Shown here: one piece after another, positions 49,200-59,670 of the stretch
Position numbering within the stretch: the stretch's first letter is position 1
How the letters are laid out: every line of letters starts with the position of its first letter
Origin: Liquidambar formosana
Lineage: Eukaryota > Streptophyta > Magnoliopsida > Saxifragales > Altingiaceae
Length of the DNA: 64,000 bases
Assembly: GCA_039720395.1 (NCBI GenBank)
Contig: CM077828.1
Location: forward strand, 28,066,717-28,130,716
Direction of reading: 5' to 3'
Notes under the pieces: model-generated
The model's input: the letters and a program-made list of their open reading frames with translations, nothing else
The model's database searches: none
Told to the model about the DNA's origin: nothing
Program-made: the position numbers and the translations under genes

Positions 49200-50392
49200 G
49201 TTGAGCTCATGAGTTCATGAAAAAGAAGCCAAAATTTGCTTCGCTGAATGCTTGTAGAAAGTGGGGATCTGATCCTCCTTAGAATTGTTGGTTGCTGCCT
49301 TCCTGAGCGTGAACAACAGGTGTATTCAGTTAGAAATAATCCCTCTTGTTTGACAGTAGAACTGATTATCTGAAGCGCTGTTTTATAATCGTTGTTCATT
49401 CTTGTGCATATTTGCCTGTGAACAAAAAATAAAAATCGTTCTGTTGTTGGCTGTGCTTTTATTTCCAAGCTAACTTCCTGGTGTAGATGTGTGTTAGCTA
49501 AAAATTTACTTCGAGTTAGAATGCTGGAGGATTACATTATCATACACCACCATTCTTGCAGCCCTGTGGACACTTTCCCGCGGTGATCTTGGCAGCATCT
49601 TTGTATGGTTGCATGCATAGCTATGGTTGGTGAGAGAGTTGAAATAAATTGGGAAAAAAAGGAAGAATCATCTAGCCTAGCATGCAGTCACTACTCACTA
49701 GGACTCATCACTATGAATCAAAATAGGAATAAATTTAAATTTCATTGCCTCAATGCAATCCTAAAATTGAGGACATGTTGAGACCTCTCATGAGGTCCTG
49801 AAGTTCCATTTAATTTGGTGAATAGCTCGACATGTAACTTTAAACAACTGTGAATACATCCATTTTAGCATTGTACGACCATACACATTCTGTGCATTCT
49901 TTTTCTTAAATGGTTCATCGTTTACATGGAAGGGCAAATTACATTGGGGTGTAACAGTTCTTTCAGTCCATGTGCAAGAAAAGAAATTACTTGGTCCGTA
50001 TCTTATAGAAAACAGGAGAGGTCCATCTCATATGCATTTTCCAGGCCGAAGAGTCTAAGAGAATCCCTTTCTAGATGCTAGGCCTGAGGAACAACTTGGA
50101 CCTGTAAATCACAATCAGTCCACAACATGTGGTTGAATTGAACTGCCCACCCAACAGTGCACCTGGGTTCTTCTGAAATGCCTGCATTTTAGATGTAAAA
50201 TCAGAAAGAAAAAAAAAAATTGGTCCTCAATACAAATTCGAGTATGAAAGAAGACGCCAAATCTGTGCACAATTTGTATCGTTATAATTTAAGGGCAAGG
50301 GGGGCCTTTTGAAAGTAAATTATGTGCTTCATTCGTTGAAAAATATAGCTGGCTATTGCCATAAGACGGGTACAATATTGTGCATTTAAATA

Positions 50393-50426
<34 letters not shown>

Positions 50427-50540
50427 CAACCAAAACATAAAACTTAAATAGTGTTATTCACTGCTCTATCAGCTATTTCATACATTGTCAGAATTATATT
50501 TCCATACCCAACATCATGGATGTTCAGAAAGTGATGATGT
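49200..50540. other. Region between convergent genes, no gene recognised
   Basis: It holds the 3' ends of the two converging genes and AT-rich DNA with a (TTA)n microsatellite at 50395-50426. No coding frame with support is seen. Confidence 0.6.
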
Positions 50541-50542
50541 CC

Positions 50543-53500
50543 TCAGTCTTTAAATTCAGCCGGCAATGTCGCCTCTGTAAAATATTCCTTCTTGACAGTT
50601 TCCACGGAGCAAAATCTCACCTTCAAAAACATATAAATAATAAAATGAAATGACAAGTCATACAAAATCCATAAGTTCATAACAACAACAGTACCAAATG
50701 ACACCAAAGTATTCCACTTCCAAGTGCAGGTTCATTTTTAAGTGTTGTAATAATTAAAATATTCAAGAACAGAAGTAACAGGAAACTGATCATCAAAGCT
50801 GTAATTACTAGCAAGAACAGCTATATTAATATATTAATATATCCCCTAATAAAATAAATATGCCACACTGTGAATTTCATAATCGTTCGTGTGTTTAAAA
50901 TGAACTTTCTCAACTGAATTTTAGATTATCCTCAGCCACAAAAAGCCTAAATGGCATGTTAGCACTTAGCAGTGATGAGCATCATATAAGAGACTGGAAT
51001 ATGGACTGGATTACCAAAACGCCAAGACCTAGAGCCAGGGTATGTCTCGGACTCTAAGGAGTAAAACAACCATGAATCATTAAAGCAGAGATCTATATAG
51101 TTAAGCTATCCTAGCTGCATGCATTCTAAACAATGGCTATTCAAGAGTAGCCTAAAAATTAACAAACTAAAAAGAAGAGCTGGTTAAAAAAGTAAAGCAT
51201 GGGATGCAGCATGAAAGTGCTCTCTGAGACTAAAAACATCTCTCAAACTTACTTGTACAAAATAATTGTTACTGAAAACATAGTTGCTCAGAAACAAAAA
51301 ACTCATGGTTGGCATGAACAAGCTCACTAAAACATAGAGTGCTCAGAAACAAGGAATTCATGGGTAGCATGGATAAGCTTACCATAGAAGCATATGACTT
51401 TAACAAGGGTTTGGTGAGCTGCCAAATTGGCTTAAATACAAAGGGAGCATCCACAAAAAGCACTTGGCCTAACCGCTTTGGATAGTAATAGTAGAATACG
51501 TCAAACTGTCAAAACCAAAATAAGAAATCAACCCATAACATCCATAATAAAATTGACAAGCAATTCTGCTACAGTCTTCGATTTCCAAAGAGTAATTATC
51601 AAAACGAATTAAACTAATGCGATTTAGATATTAAAACAAAACTGAAAGTTGATGGTTATGATTTCCTTTGATTGACATGCCAAACTCATCCGGAGTCTAA
51701 TTTTTGCCCGCAGCAGCATTTAATGACAAATAAGCTCAATTGCTCCAAACCAACAAAGGGATTTTGGGAAAAACTCATTTGGTTCTACTGGTTAAAAAGT
51801 AATCAATGAACCTGAAAATCATCATCTCAACTATTTTATTCATCGCCAGGCTGCCAGCAAAACTACCCGATAATTCAGCATAAACATTTCATTTTAGAAC
51901 TGGCTAGGTTGTATACATGCCAATGTCAAATATGGCTTGTATCAGTTTATTGCCCCAATAAAATGAGAAGTTTTTCACCGGCTGGTTACCTACTAGTCTA
52001 CTACCTAGAGATTAAATTCAAAAAAAACATTTTAGAAAGATATATCCAAAAGACAATCAGCAGACAGTCTGCAGAAATTACCAAAAATGTTAAGTAATTA
52101 AGATCTGCATTCTCAGTACCAAAGCCTCGGAGATCAAATATTCCAAGTATATCTTCTTTCCCAGCTGGGAGTTTACTCAATGCCTTCTCAATCAAGAACA
52201 CACATAGCTTCTCATCCTCGATAGGATCCTGCATCTGTAGCCAACTCATGTTATGCATAATATTAGAATCTATGCTGGTAAAAGGAAGTGGATAACTGAT
52301 AAATTCAATAACGGCTTAGCAAATTATCAAATATTTCTTGAAGCTTAGCATATTATGCAGACCTTGAAAATGAAAAGTATTCAGTTAATCCCAACTATCT
52401 ATTGTCATCCTGATGAGCATGTAAAAGGTTCTATAATTTTCAAGAAAACAACAATAATTTACATTTACAGTGTAAGTGGTGCTGACTGAAACTAAGCAGA
52501 TACAATAATATCTCATTAGAAAGTCATGCACAAATATATCATCAGGTACTCTTTAGTCTTCAAAATCTACAATCCATCCCAGGGGCAACTTTAGAAGACA
52601 ATAGTAAGCAGGATCCTTCTTCTCCATTCGAATTTTGTTGTTGAGTCTCCAATTGTCTGTTAGAAGGCTTGGGTAGAACTCACCCCAAAAGCTAGCTATT
52701 GAGGAAAGGGTGCCCTTACACTTATATATTGCACATTACTACAACTCCCAAGCGATGTGGGACTTCTCTTCACACCGTCCTTCATGCCCAGCGTGCTCAC
52801 TCAGCAGCACCTGCCATGTGCAGGCTAGGGACACGCAACCTACCCATCCCTAGGAGTCCCCGCTTTGATACCATGTTAGAAGGCTTGGGTAGAACTCACC
52901 CCAAAAGCTAGCTATTGAGGAAAGGGTGCCCTTACACTTATATATTGCACACTACTACAACTCCCAAGCGATGTGGGACTTCTCTTCACATTGTCCACGT
53001 TATCCTGGTAGTAATTGTCAAAAAAAAGCTATCCCTAGAATGATATAATTTCAAAAAGTCCCCCCTGGGGAACCGGGAGAAAGAAGAGAAAAGACAGGAC
53101 AAGTCTTTTAAGAATGAAAACCATGGTCTTCTAGATCAACAATATTGCAGAACCATGTCTTCTTAGAGAGTTTATATTCTAGGAAAGAGACTATGGTTGC
53201 AGGGGCAGGGAATGCTTAAACGAAACAAATTTAAAATATATTTTCTTTCTCAGAATTAAAGGAAGAAAGCTAAGAAAAATTGTTGACTAAGAGTGTGAGT
53301 AGTTCAAGTAAAACTTACTGCAGGAAAATGCTTGCATGCCACCACTATCAGTACTGGTCTGTCATTGACATCAAGAAAGTCATGCACATAGGCTTTTCCA
53401 GTTTCAGCTATACTTTTCACTGACTCTTCAGACAATTCAGACACTCCAAATTCTTCACGCCATTTCTAATACGGGTAGAAGGAAAATTGAAAAACATTTA

Positions 53501-55182
53501 AATCAATGAAGCCTATTAATTACCATACAAGTTTTTCACCAATGTCAAATCCCATATTCCCATTCATAGTGGGCCATGTAATTTGTAATTTGTAATTTGT
53601 AGGGCCATCTAATAAGTTATTCCCATACATGCTAGGTTGTATACATGCCAATTGAAAAATAAATTTTCAATTGTCAACAGCAAAGCAATATTTTTGCAAA
53701 AAGCCCGCTCATTTCTCTAAAGACAAAAGTAGTGTAGCTAAAAGATGATTCTGGGGTAGTTGGGAATAACTATCAGAATGAAAAACAGTCTTGAGAAGCC
53801 AAAGAAACCAAATCTATTTTCTGTTGTCCCCAGTCTCCATCTATTGACAAGTGAAACTTTTGAATAAACCAAATTACTGGATGATATCAAATAAAAAACA
53901 TTTACAGCACAATAACTATGAATTAATTTTTCATTATCCTGAAAGCATGAATATGTTGGTTGTGGATACAATGGCTTTAGTCAATTTTGCAATAGCATCT
54001 TCAACTGAAAATTTCCTGTCCTTGAGAAACCAGAGGATCATGTCTTCATCATCTCTTCCATTTCTGCCAACAGGGAGACTATGATGATCTCTTTCAAGCT
54101 TCTCTTTTACTTCCATTACTAACTGCAGAGTTTGGAAACACAAAACTAAGGATTTAACACCATTTTAATAATCCATGGGAAATGCAGAAGCAACAATACC
54201 GGACACAATGTTGGCAAAAAATTTCTCAGAAATCTCAAAAGACCCACTACCCAGAATGCGATGAATGATATGTGAAAAACTACCCTATGTCCCCCAAAGC
54301 CTCCTCCCAAATACAATAAGAAAGGGCACTTTCTTACATTTTGGGTGGTTATATACTATGTCATAATGAAGCCATGAAGGTACTAATCTTTTTGAGTTGC
54401 AATAGCGATGGCAGTATGAGGTCTCTAAAACCATTTCACTGATCTAGTTTTCCTTAATATGAAACAAATCGCGCGTAATAATTTACCCATTTGAATGAAA
54501 TGTATAAACCCTACAAATTACATGGCCCACTATGAATGGGAATATGGGATTTGTCGATGACATTGTCTCCTTCTATAAGGAACATTATTTTGGGCTTCTA
54601 CACAATAAGTGGCTAATGGGTGTCACTGAATGATAAAAGTATTGCATTGTACTAAAAACACCTGAAATGAAAAAGAAATATTCAATGAAACAAAAGTAGA
54701 TAACACAGTAAATACCGGCATAAAAGCATTAACAAGAGAGAGAGAAGTAAAGATTACATATAAAATTGAACACGAATCAGATACCCCACTAGTACTGCAC
54801 AAGCATCAGATAGTCCCAAAACCCCCAATTACCATAGTTTAGAGACACAATTTAGGTAGCTTTTGGGGTTAGTTTTCTTGCTTCCAAAAGCTAAAATCAA
54901 AGCAAATTTCTGCTTTTTAAAAACAGTAAAATTACTTCGAAAATGCTAACCCAAAAGACGTCCTAGAAAGATTAGTGGATATAACCAATTAAAACTATGA
55001 ACAGACCCATATATATATATATATATATAGCACAAAACGGCGGAGATGAGTACCTTATGCGACTCGTTCGGTGCCAAGATGCAATTTTGAACAGAGAATT
55101 TGCAATTTCTGATGGGTTTAGTGGAAAAAGTTGGAGGAGTGAAGGGAATGCGAAGGGGATTACAGCCCAGACGGAGCACCAT
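50543..55182 (-). CDS. SEC14/CRAL-TRIO domain protein, probably plastid-targeted
   Basis: Six exons on the minus strand: 55182-55054, 54122-53970, 53465-53319, 52234-52082, 51505-51383 and 50620-50543. They total 783 nt, 260 aa. The N-terminus ([20 protein letters not shown]) is basic, Ser/Pro-rich and without acidic residues, like a transit peptide. The CRAL-TRIO N-terminal helix region follows (about 44-95; [29 protein letters not shown]). The lipid-binding lobe comes next ([54 protein letters not shown], then [10 protein letters not shown]). The end is [13 protein letters not shown]. Members bind and exchange phosphoinositides or other hydrophobic ligands; the ligand here is unknown. Introns hold a TRIM element, and a pair of inverted repeats flanks exon 2. 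Confidence 0.9.
52658..52774 (-). repeat. TRIM terminal direct repeat (3' copy)
   Basis: 117 bp, identical to 52874-52990 except one base (ATTACT versus ACTACT). It contains TCCCACATCG, the plant snRNA upstream element, on the minus strand, with TATATAAG 24 nt downstream. Confidence 0.93.
52874..52990 (-). repeat. TRIM terminal direct repeat (5' copy)
   Basis: 117 bp, first repeat in the element's own orientation, adjacent to the primer-binding site at 52861-52873. It carries the same USE-like and TATA-like motifs as the other copy. Confidence 0.93.
53546..53604. repeat. Left arm of inverted repeat flanking SEC14 exon 2
   Basis: 59 nt, beginning CAAATCCCATATTCCCATTC. It is the reverse complement of 54509-54553 apart from two extra 7-nt units (TAATTTG). 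It lies in intron 2. Confidence 0.9.
54509..54553. repeat. Right arm of inverted repeat flanking SEC14 exon 2
   Basis: 45 nt, beginning CCCTACAAATTACATGGCCC, in intron 1. All 45 bases pair with the left arm if the two extra repeat units there loop out. Confidence 0.9.
55005..55029. repeat. (TA)n microsatellite
   Basis: About 11 TA units close to the first exon donor of the SEC14-like gene, inside intron 1. Confidence 0.85.
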
Positions 55183-57268
55183 TTCTTCCCCAGCTGGGTT
55201 AGCTTTGCTGTTGCGTTTCAGTCTCTTTTGAGGTTTTGAAGATGAATGGGAGTGTTTCGTGTCTGTTGCTGGTGAAAACAAGAAGAAAGGACGGGCCAGT
55301 GCTTTCAATCTCGAAGCGACACGTCGAGATATCACTGAAAATGGACCGTCGAGATTTGAGGGACTGGTTTTCACCTCTGGGTCTTCATATGTACGTTAAA
55401 TTTAACCAAAACCCCTCCTGACCCACCACCATTTTGCTTCTCCGGCCACCGTAGGCAGCTGACTCTTCCACCAATCCACCACCGCCCAGATGTGACATAA
55501 TCAGTTAGGAAACATTATACTACTGCCGCGGACACACTTCCTTACTAACATTTTACGACGTCGTTTTTTTTCCCCATTAGAGGATAGCTGGGTTTTGTAA
55601 AGGAAGTGGCCGAGGGTTGTTAGTTGGCCTTGTTTTATTATTAGGTGGGCGAGCCCCGACGATGGGCTAAGAGCCTGCAATGCGTCAGAATTGGGTTAAG
55701 GATGAGCAAGCATGATCAGTCATTTCAATTAACATGGCATAACATTAACACCTAGTTTGTTTGGCTGGAATCGGGGGAATGGGAATGGGAATGGGAATGG
55801 GAATGGGAATGGAATAGAATGCTAAATGCTCTCCTTTATATTTTTACAATGATTTATTATTAAAATCTTATTTCATTCCGATTCCTCTTGTTCTTATCAA
55901 ATAAACTAACTCTTAAGGGTGCAATTAGGCACGAGTTCGATTGGTTTTGATTTGGATTTTTGGGAATTAAAGTTTTAATCTTTTAAGATACAATTGATAA
56001 AATCAAACAGAAGAGAAGTTGGTGAGGAGGAGAAGAAGAAGAAAAAAAATATGAGTTAGCTAGGCCCAACTCTAAGTTGAGCGTTTGTGATGGGTGCTCG
56101 TGCATTGTGACTTTTTGAGAAAAGAAAAATGCTAAAGAACTCAAAAGCCCCACTGACATGGCAGTCAACACAACAATTCATTATAGAAAGCGCAAGCAAA
56201 CCCTAATTCCATTTTTCAAACTATGGTGGGAAGCATATTTTCTTCCCAACCAACTAACTTCACTTATAATGATTTTTCACTTTACATTTGTAGACCACTA
56301 CCAAATCGAAAGCTACATCATTTGGGCGCGTAAGTTAATTTATCTAAGATAAACATGCACTCCTATAACAGAATAAAAAAGAATAAAAGACAAACATGCC
56401 AACAAACAACGTTAAATTCCTTTTTGTCATTCTACTCCATCTAGGTCATTTGATTTGTCAAGATTCTGCTTCATCCCACATTCCCATGTATTTGGGTGAT
56501 GAAATTGGACACAAAAGACTAAACAAAATGTGTCCTCTGGACCCAACAACGTGAACATAATCTGGTTAGCCTTGTCTATCTTACATGAACATGGATCGCC
56601 ATCATCACCATGATTATGATCATGATAATGATAAATTGACTAGGGTTCTACACAACAACCAAATGGATGAAGAAACATTCTTTTCCTTCAGATGCAACAG
56701 ATTCAGTCCTTTCAAAATCCTGTTGATGGGCAAGGAAAAAAACTGAAGGGTCAGTGACATGTTTCAATCAGAATGTCTCTTTGTGGAGCTGTTTTTGGAC
56801 ATCGCTTAGTACTTTTCCTTTGCCAGAGAAAAGCTTTCAGTGGTTTTTTTTTTTTTTGGGTAAGTGTTTACCTTTCAGTTGGACAATATTATTACTTGCC
56901 ATCATCATTTCATGCTTTTAATATTATATATTATCACCTTGTGTTGTCCCTTTAAAAAAATCCACAAATCATTAATTCAAGTGAGAGGGGGGAAGGTTAA
57001 AGTTAATCATGATTCCGCTGTCATTTTTGGTTGTTGAGAAAATGGGGAGGAGAATACAAGAAAGAAAATAAAATTTGGAATTAAATATCTACTCAAGTAC
57101 GGCGCATTATGGTATATAGTCAATTTTGTAGAAGATAATTTTGGCAACCGGGTCTAAAAGTAGTTGTACCCAATACATAAGACTGTCACTTATAGTGAGG
57201 TTTAGGAGAAGTAAGTAGTAGTCAGTCTTATCTCAATTTTAGAGAGGCTTTTTCCTTGACTCAAACTT

Positions 57269-57667
57269 GGGAGTTTTTATTGGTACTTAAACACTTGTTT
57301 TTCATTTCCCACTTATTTTACACTTTAAGGTTTTATGAAAAATATAAAAGGTTTTCATTAAAATTAATTGTGTATTCTATTTAAAAATATCATTTTGAGC
57401 AACTTTTTAGAAGAAAGTTTTTCCAAAATCCATCGTTTAAGTTAATTTTTTTGCCATTTATAGTTTTCGTTTCATAAATGACTAAAAGGTCCACTTAAAT
57501 GATAGATTTTGGAAAAATTTTCTTCCAAAAAGTTGTTCAAAATGATGTTTTATAATAGATAGCATGATCAGTTTTTATGAAAACTTCATATATTTTTTAT
57601 AAAATCTTAAAGTATAAAATAAGTAGGGGATGAAAAGTAAGTCTTTGGATGCCAATAGAAGTCTCCT
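57269..57667. mobile_element. Foldback MITE, Mutator-like, copy 2 (399 bp)
   Basis: Inverted termini start GGGAGTTTTTATTGG and, from the other end, AGGAGACTTCTATTGG. Most of the element folds back on itself. A target duplication TCAAACTT is at 57261-57268 and 57668-57675. The corresponding place in duplicate B (about 59425) has a single CAGACTT with no insert, so the borders are confirmed by an empty site. Interior blocks (TTTTATGAAAA, GTTCAAAATGATGTTTT, TAGATTTTGGAAAAA) match the MITE at 44656-45054. Confidence 0.88.
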
Positions 57668-59303
57668 TCAAACTTATGACCCATTGTTTATTATTAGGTG
57701 GGCCGAGCCCCGAGGATGGGCTAAGAGCCTGCAATGCGTCAGAATTGGGTTAAGATGAGCAAGCACTAAGAAGCATCAGTCATTTCAATCAACATGGCAT
57801 ATACATTAACACCTTGTTTGTTTGGTTGGATAGGGGGGAATCGGAATGGAATAGAATGTTAAATGTTTTCCTTTTTCTCTTCACAATGACTTACTATTGA
57901 AATCTTATTTTATTATGATTCCTTCAATTCCTATCAAACAAACTAACCATTAAGGGTGCAATTGGGCACGGATTCGATTGGTTTTGATTTGGGTTTTGGG
58001 GAATTAAAGTTTTAATCTTTTAAGATACAATCAATAAAATCAAACAGAAGAGAAGCTAGTGAAAAGAAGAAGAAGAAGAAAAATATGAGTTAGCTAGGCC
58101 CAACTCTAGGTTGAGCGTTTGTGATGGGTGCTTGTGCATTGTGACTCATTGAGAAAAAGGAAAACGCTAAAGAACTCAATTTTTTGTTTGAAGCCCAACT
58201 GACATGGCAGTCAGCACAACAATTCATTATAGAAAGCGCAAGCAAGCTCTAATTTCATTCTTCAAGCTATGGTGGGAAGTACATTTTCTTCCCAACCAAC
58301 TAGCTTCACTTATAATGATTTTTCACTTACACATTTGCTATCCCTATATTTTGACCTTTATGTAATTATGTATGTAGAAGCTTTTGTAGATCACTACCAA
58401 ATCAAGAGCTACATCATTTGGGCGAGTAAATGAATTTACCTAAGATAAACATGCCAACTCCTATAAAAAATGAAAAAGAAAAGATAAACATGCAAACAAA
58501 CAATGTTAAATTCCTTTTTGTCATTCTACTCCATCTAGGTCGTATGATTTATCAAGATTCTGCTTCATCCCACATTCCCATGTATTTGGGTGATGAAATT
58601 GGACACTAAAGACTAAACAAAATGTGTCCTCTGGACCCAACAACGTGAACATAATCTGGTTAGCCTTGTCCATTTTACATAAACATGGATCGCCATCATC
58701 ACCATCATGATGATCATGATAATGATAAATTGACTAGGGCTATACACAACAACTAAATGGATGAAGAAACATTCTTTTCCTTCAGATGCAACAGATTCAG
58801 TCCTTTCAAAATGTTGTTGATGGGCAAGGAAAAAGATGAGGGGCAGTGACATGTTTCAATCAGAATGTCTCTTTGTGGAGCTGTTTTTGGACATTGCTTA
58901 GTACTTTCCCTTTGCCAGAGAACAGCTTTACCTTTCAGTGTTTTTTTTTTTTTTTTGGGCAAGTGTTTACCTTTCAGTGTTGGACAATATGATTACATGC
59001 CATCATCATTTCATGCTTTTAATATTATATATTATCCCCTTTTGTTGTCCCTTTAAAAAGGTCCATCAAATCATTAATTCAAGTGAGAGGGGGAAAGGTT
59101 AAAGTTGATTATCATGTATTTCGCTGTCATTTTTGGTTGTTGAGAAAATGGGGAGAAAAATAAAAGAAAGAAAATAAAATTTGGAATTAAATATCTACTC
59201 AAGTATGGCGCATTATGGTATATAGTCCATTTTGTAGAAGATAATTTAGGTAACTGGGTCTAAAAATAATTGTACCCAATACATAAGGCTCCCACCTATA
59301 GTG

Positions 59304-59417
59304 GGGTCTAAGAGAAGTAAGTGGTAGACAGTCTTATCCCAATTCTAGAGAAGCTTCTCCGGGTCTAAGAGAAGTAAGTGGTAGACAGTCTTACCCTAAT
59401 TTTAGAGAAGCTTCTCC
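59304..59417. repeat. 57-bp tandem duplication within duplicate B
   Basis: GGGTCTAAGAGAAGTAAGTG...AAGCTTCTCC occurs at 59304-59360 and again at 59361-59417 with few changes. Duplicate A has one copy. Confidence 0.88.
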
Positions 59418-59670
59418 CCTGACTCAGACTTATGACCCATTGTTTGTTTTCGATTTTCAAAGATAAAGATTTTCATTATTTGACTAGATCTTGGTTCTGA
59501 AGGTCTATCCTTTTTCTTTTTCTTTTTCTTTTTTTTTCCTTTTTTTTTGTCACACTAAGTATGTATAAAAGTTATTGAATAAGTTTCTCGTAGGGTAAAT
59601 TCATACACACATATATACACACACATATATATATAAATTCATGCAAATTTGTGCTTTGGTGATACTAATT

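Larger units (their letters stand above)
52658..52990 (-). mobile_element. TRIM retrotransposon, complete, with target duplication
   Basis: Two 117-bp terminal direct repeats (52658-52774 and 52874-52990) differ at one base. Each begins TG and ends CA. They enclose a 99-bp internal segment. A perfect 5-bp target duplication, TTGTC, flanks the element (52653-52657 and 52991-52995). Reading the minus strand, TGGTATCAAAGCG directly follows the first repeat, a near match to the initiator-Met tRNA primer-binding site TGGTATCAGAGC. A purine-rich GAAGGACGG precedes the second repeat as the polypurine tract. There is no coding capacity; replication would need enzymes supplied by another element. It lies in intron 3 of the SEC14-like gene, in the same orientation as the gene. 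Confidence 0.95.
55635..59445. repeat. Tandem segmental duplication of about 1.7-2 kb
   Basis: Copy A is 55635-57687 and copy B 57688 to about 59445. Both open with TTATTATTAGGTGGG and GATGGGCTAAGAGCCTGCAA and end at CTTATGACCCATTG. Shared blocks run throughout, for example GGATCGCCATCATCACCAT near 56594 and 58687, and ATGTCTCTTTGTGGAGCTGT at 56773 and 58865. Copy A holds an extra 399-bp MITE and an expanded (GGGAAT)n at about 55776-55812. Copy B holds a 57-bp internal tandem duplication and about 50 extra bases near 58340. Similar small open frames occur in both copies but show shifts and no known domain, so no gene is called. Confidence 0.9.

Noticed and set aside
56773..59056. Short frames starting MSLCGAVFGH in both duplicates
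   Set aside because: Similarity is explained by the duplication. The frames diverge after T-run length changes and show no known domain.
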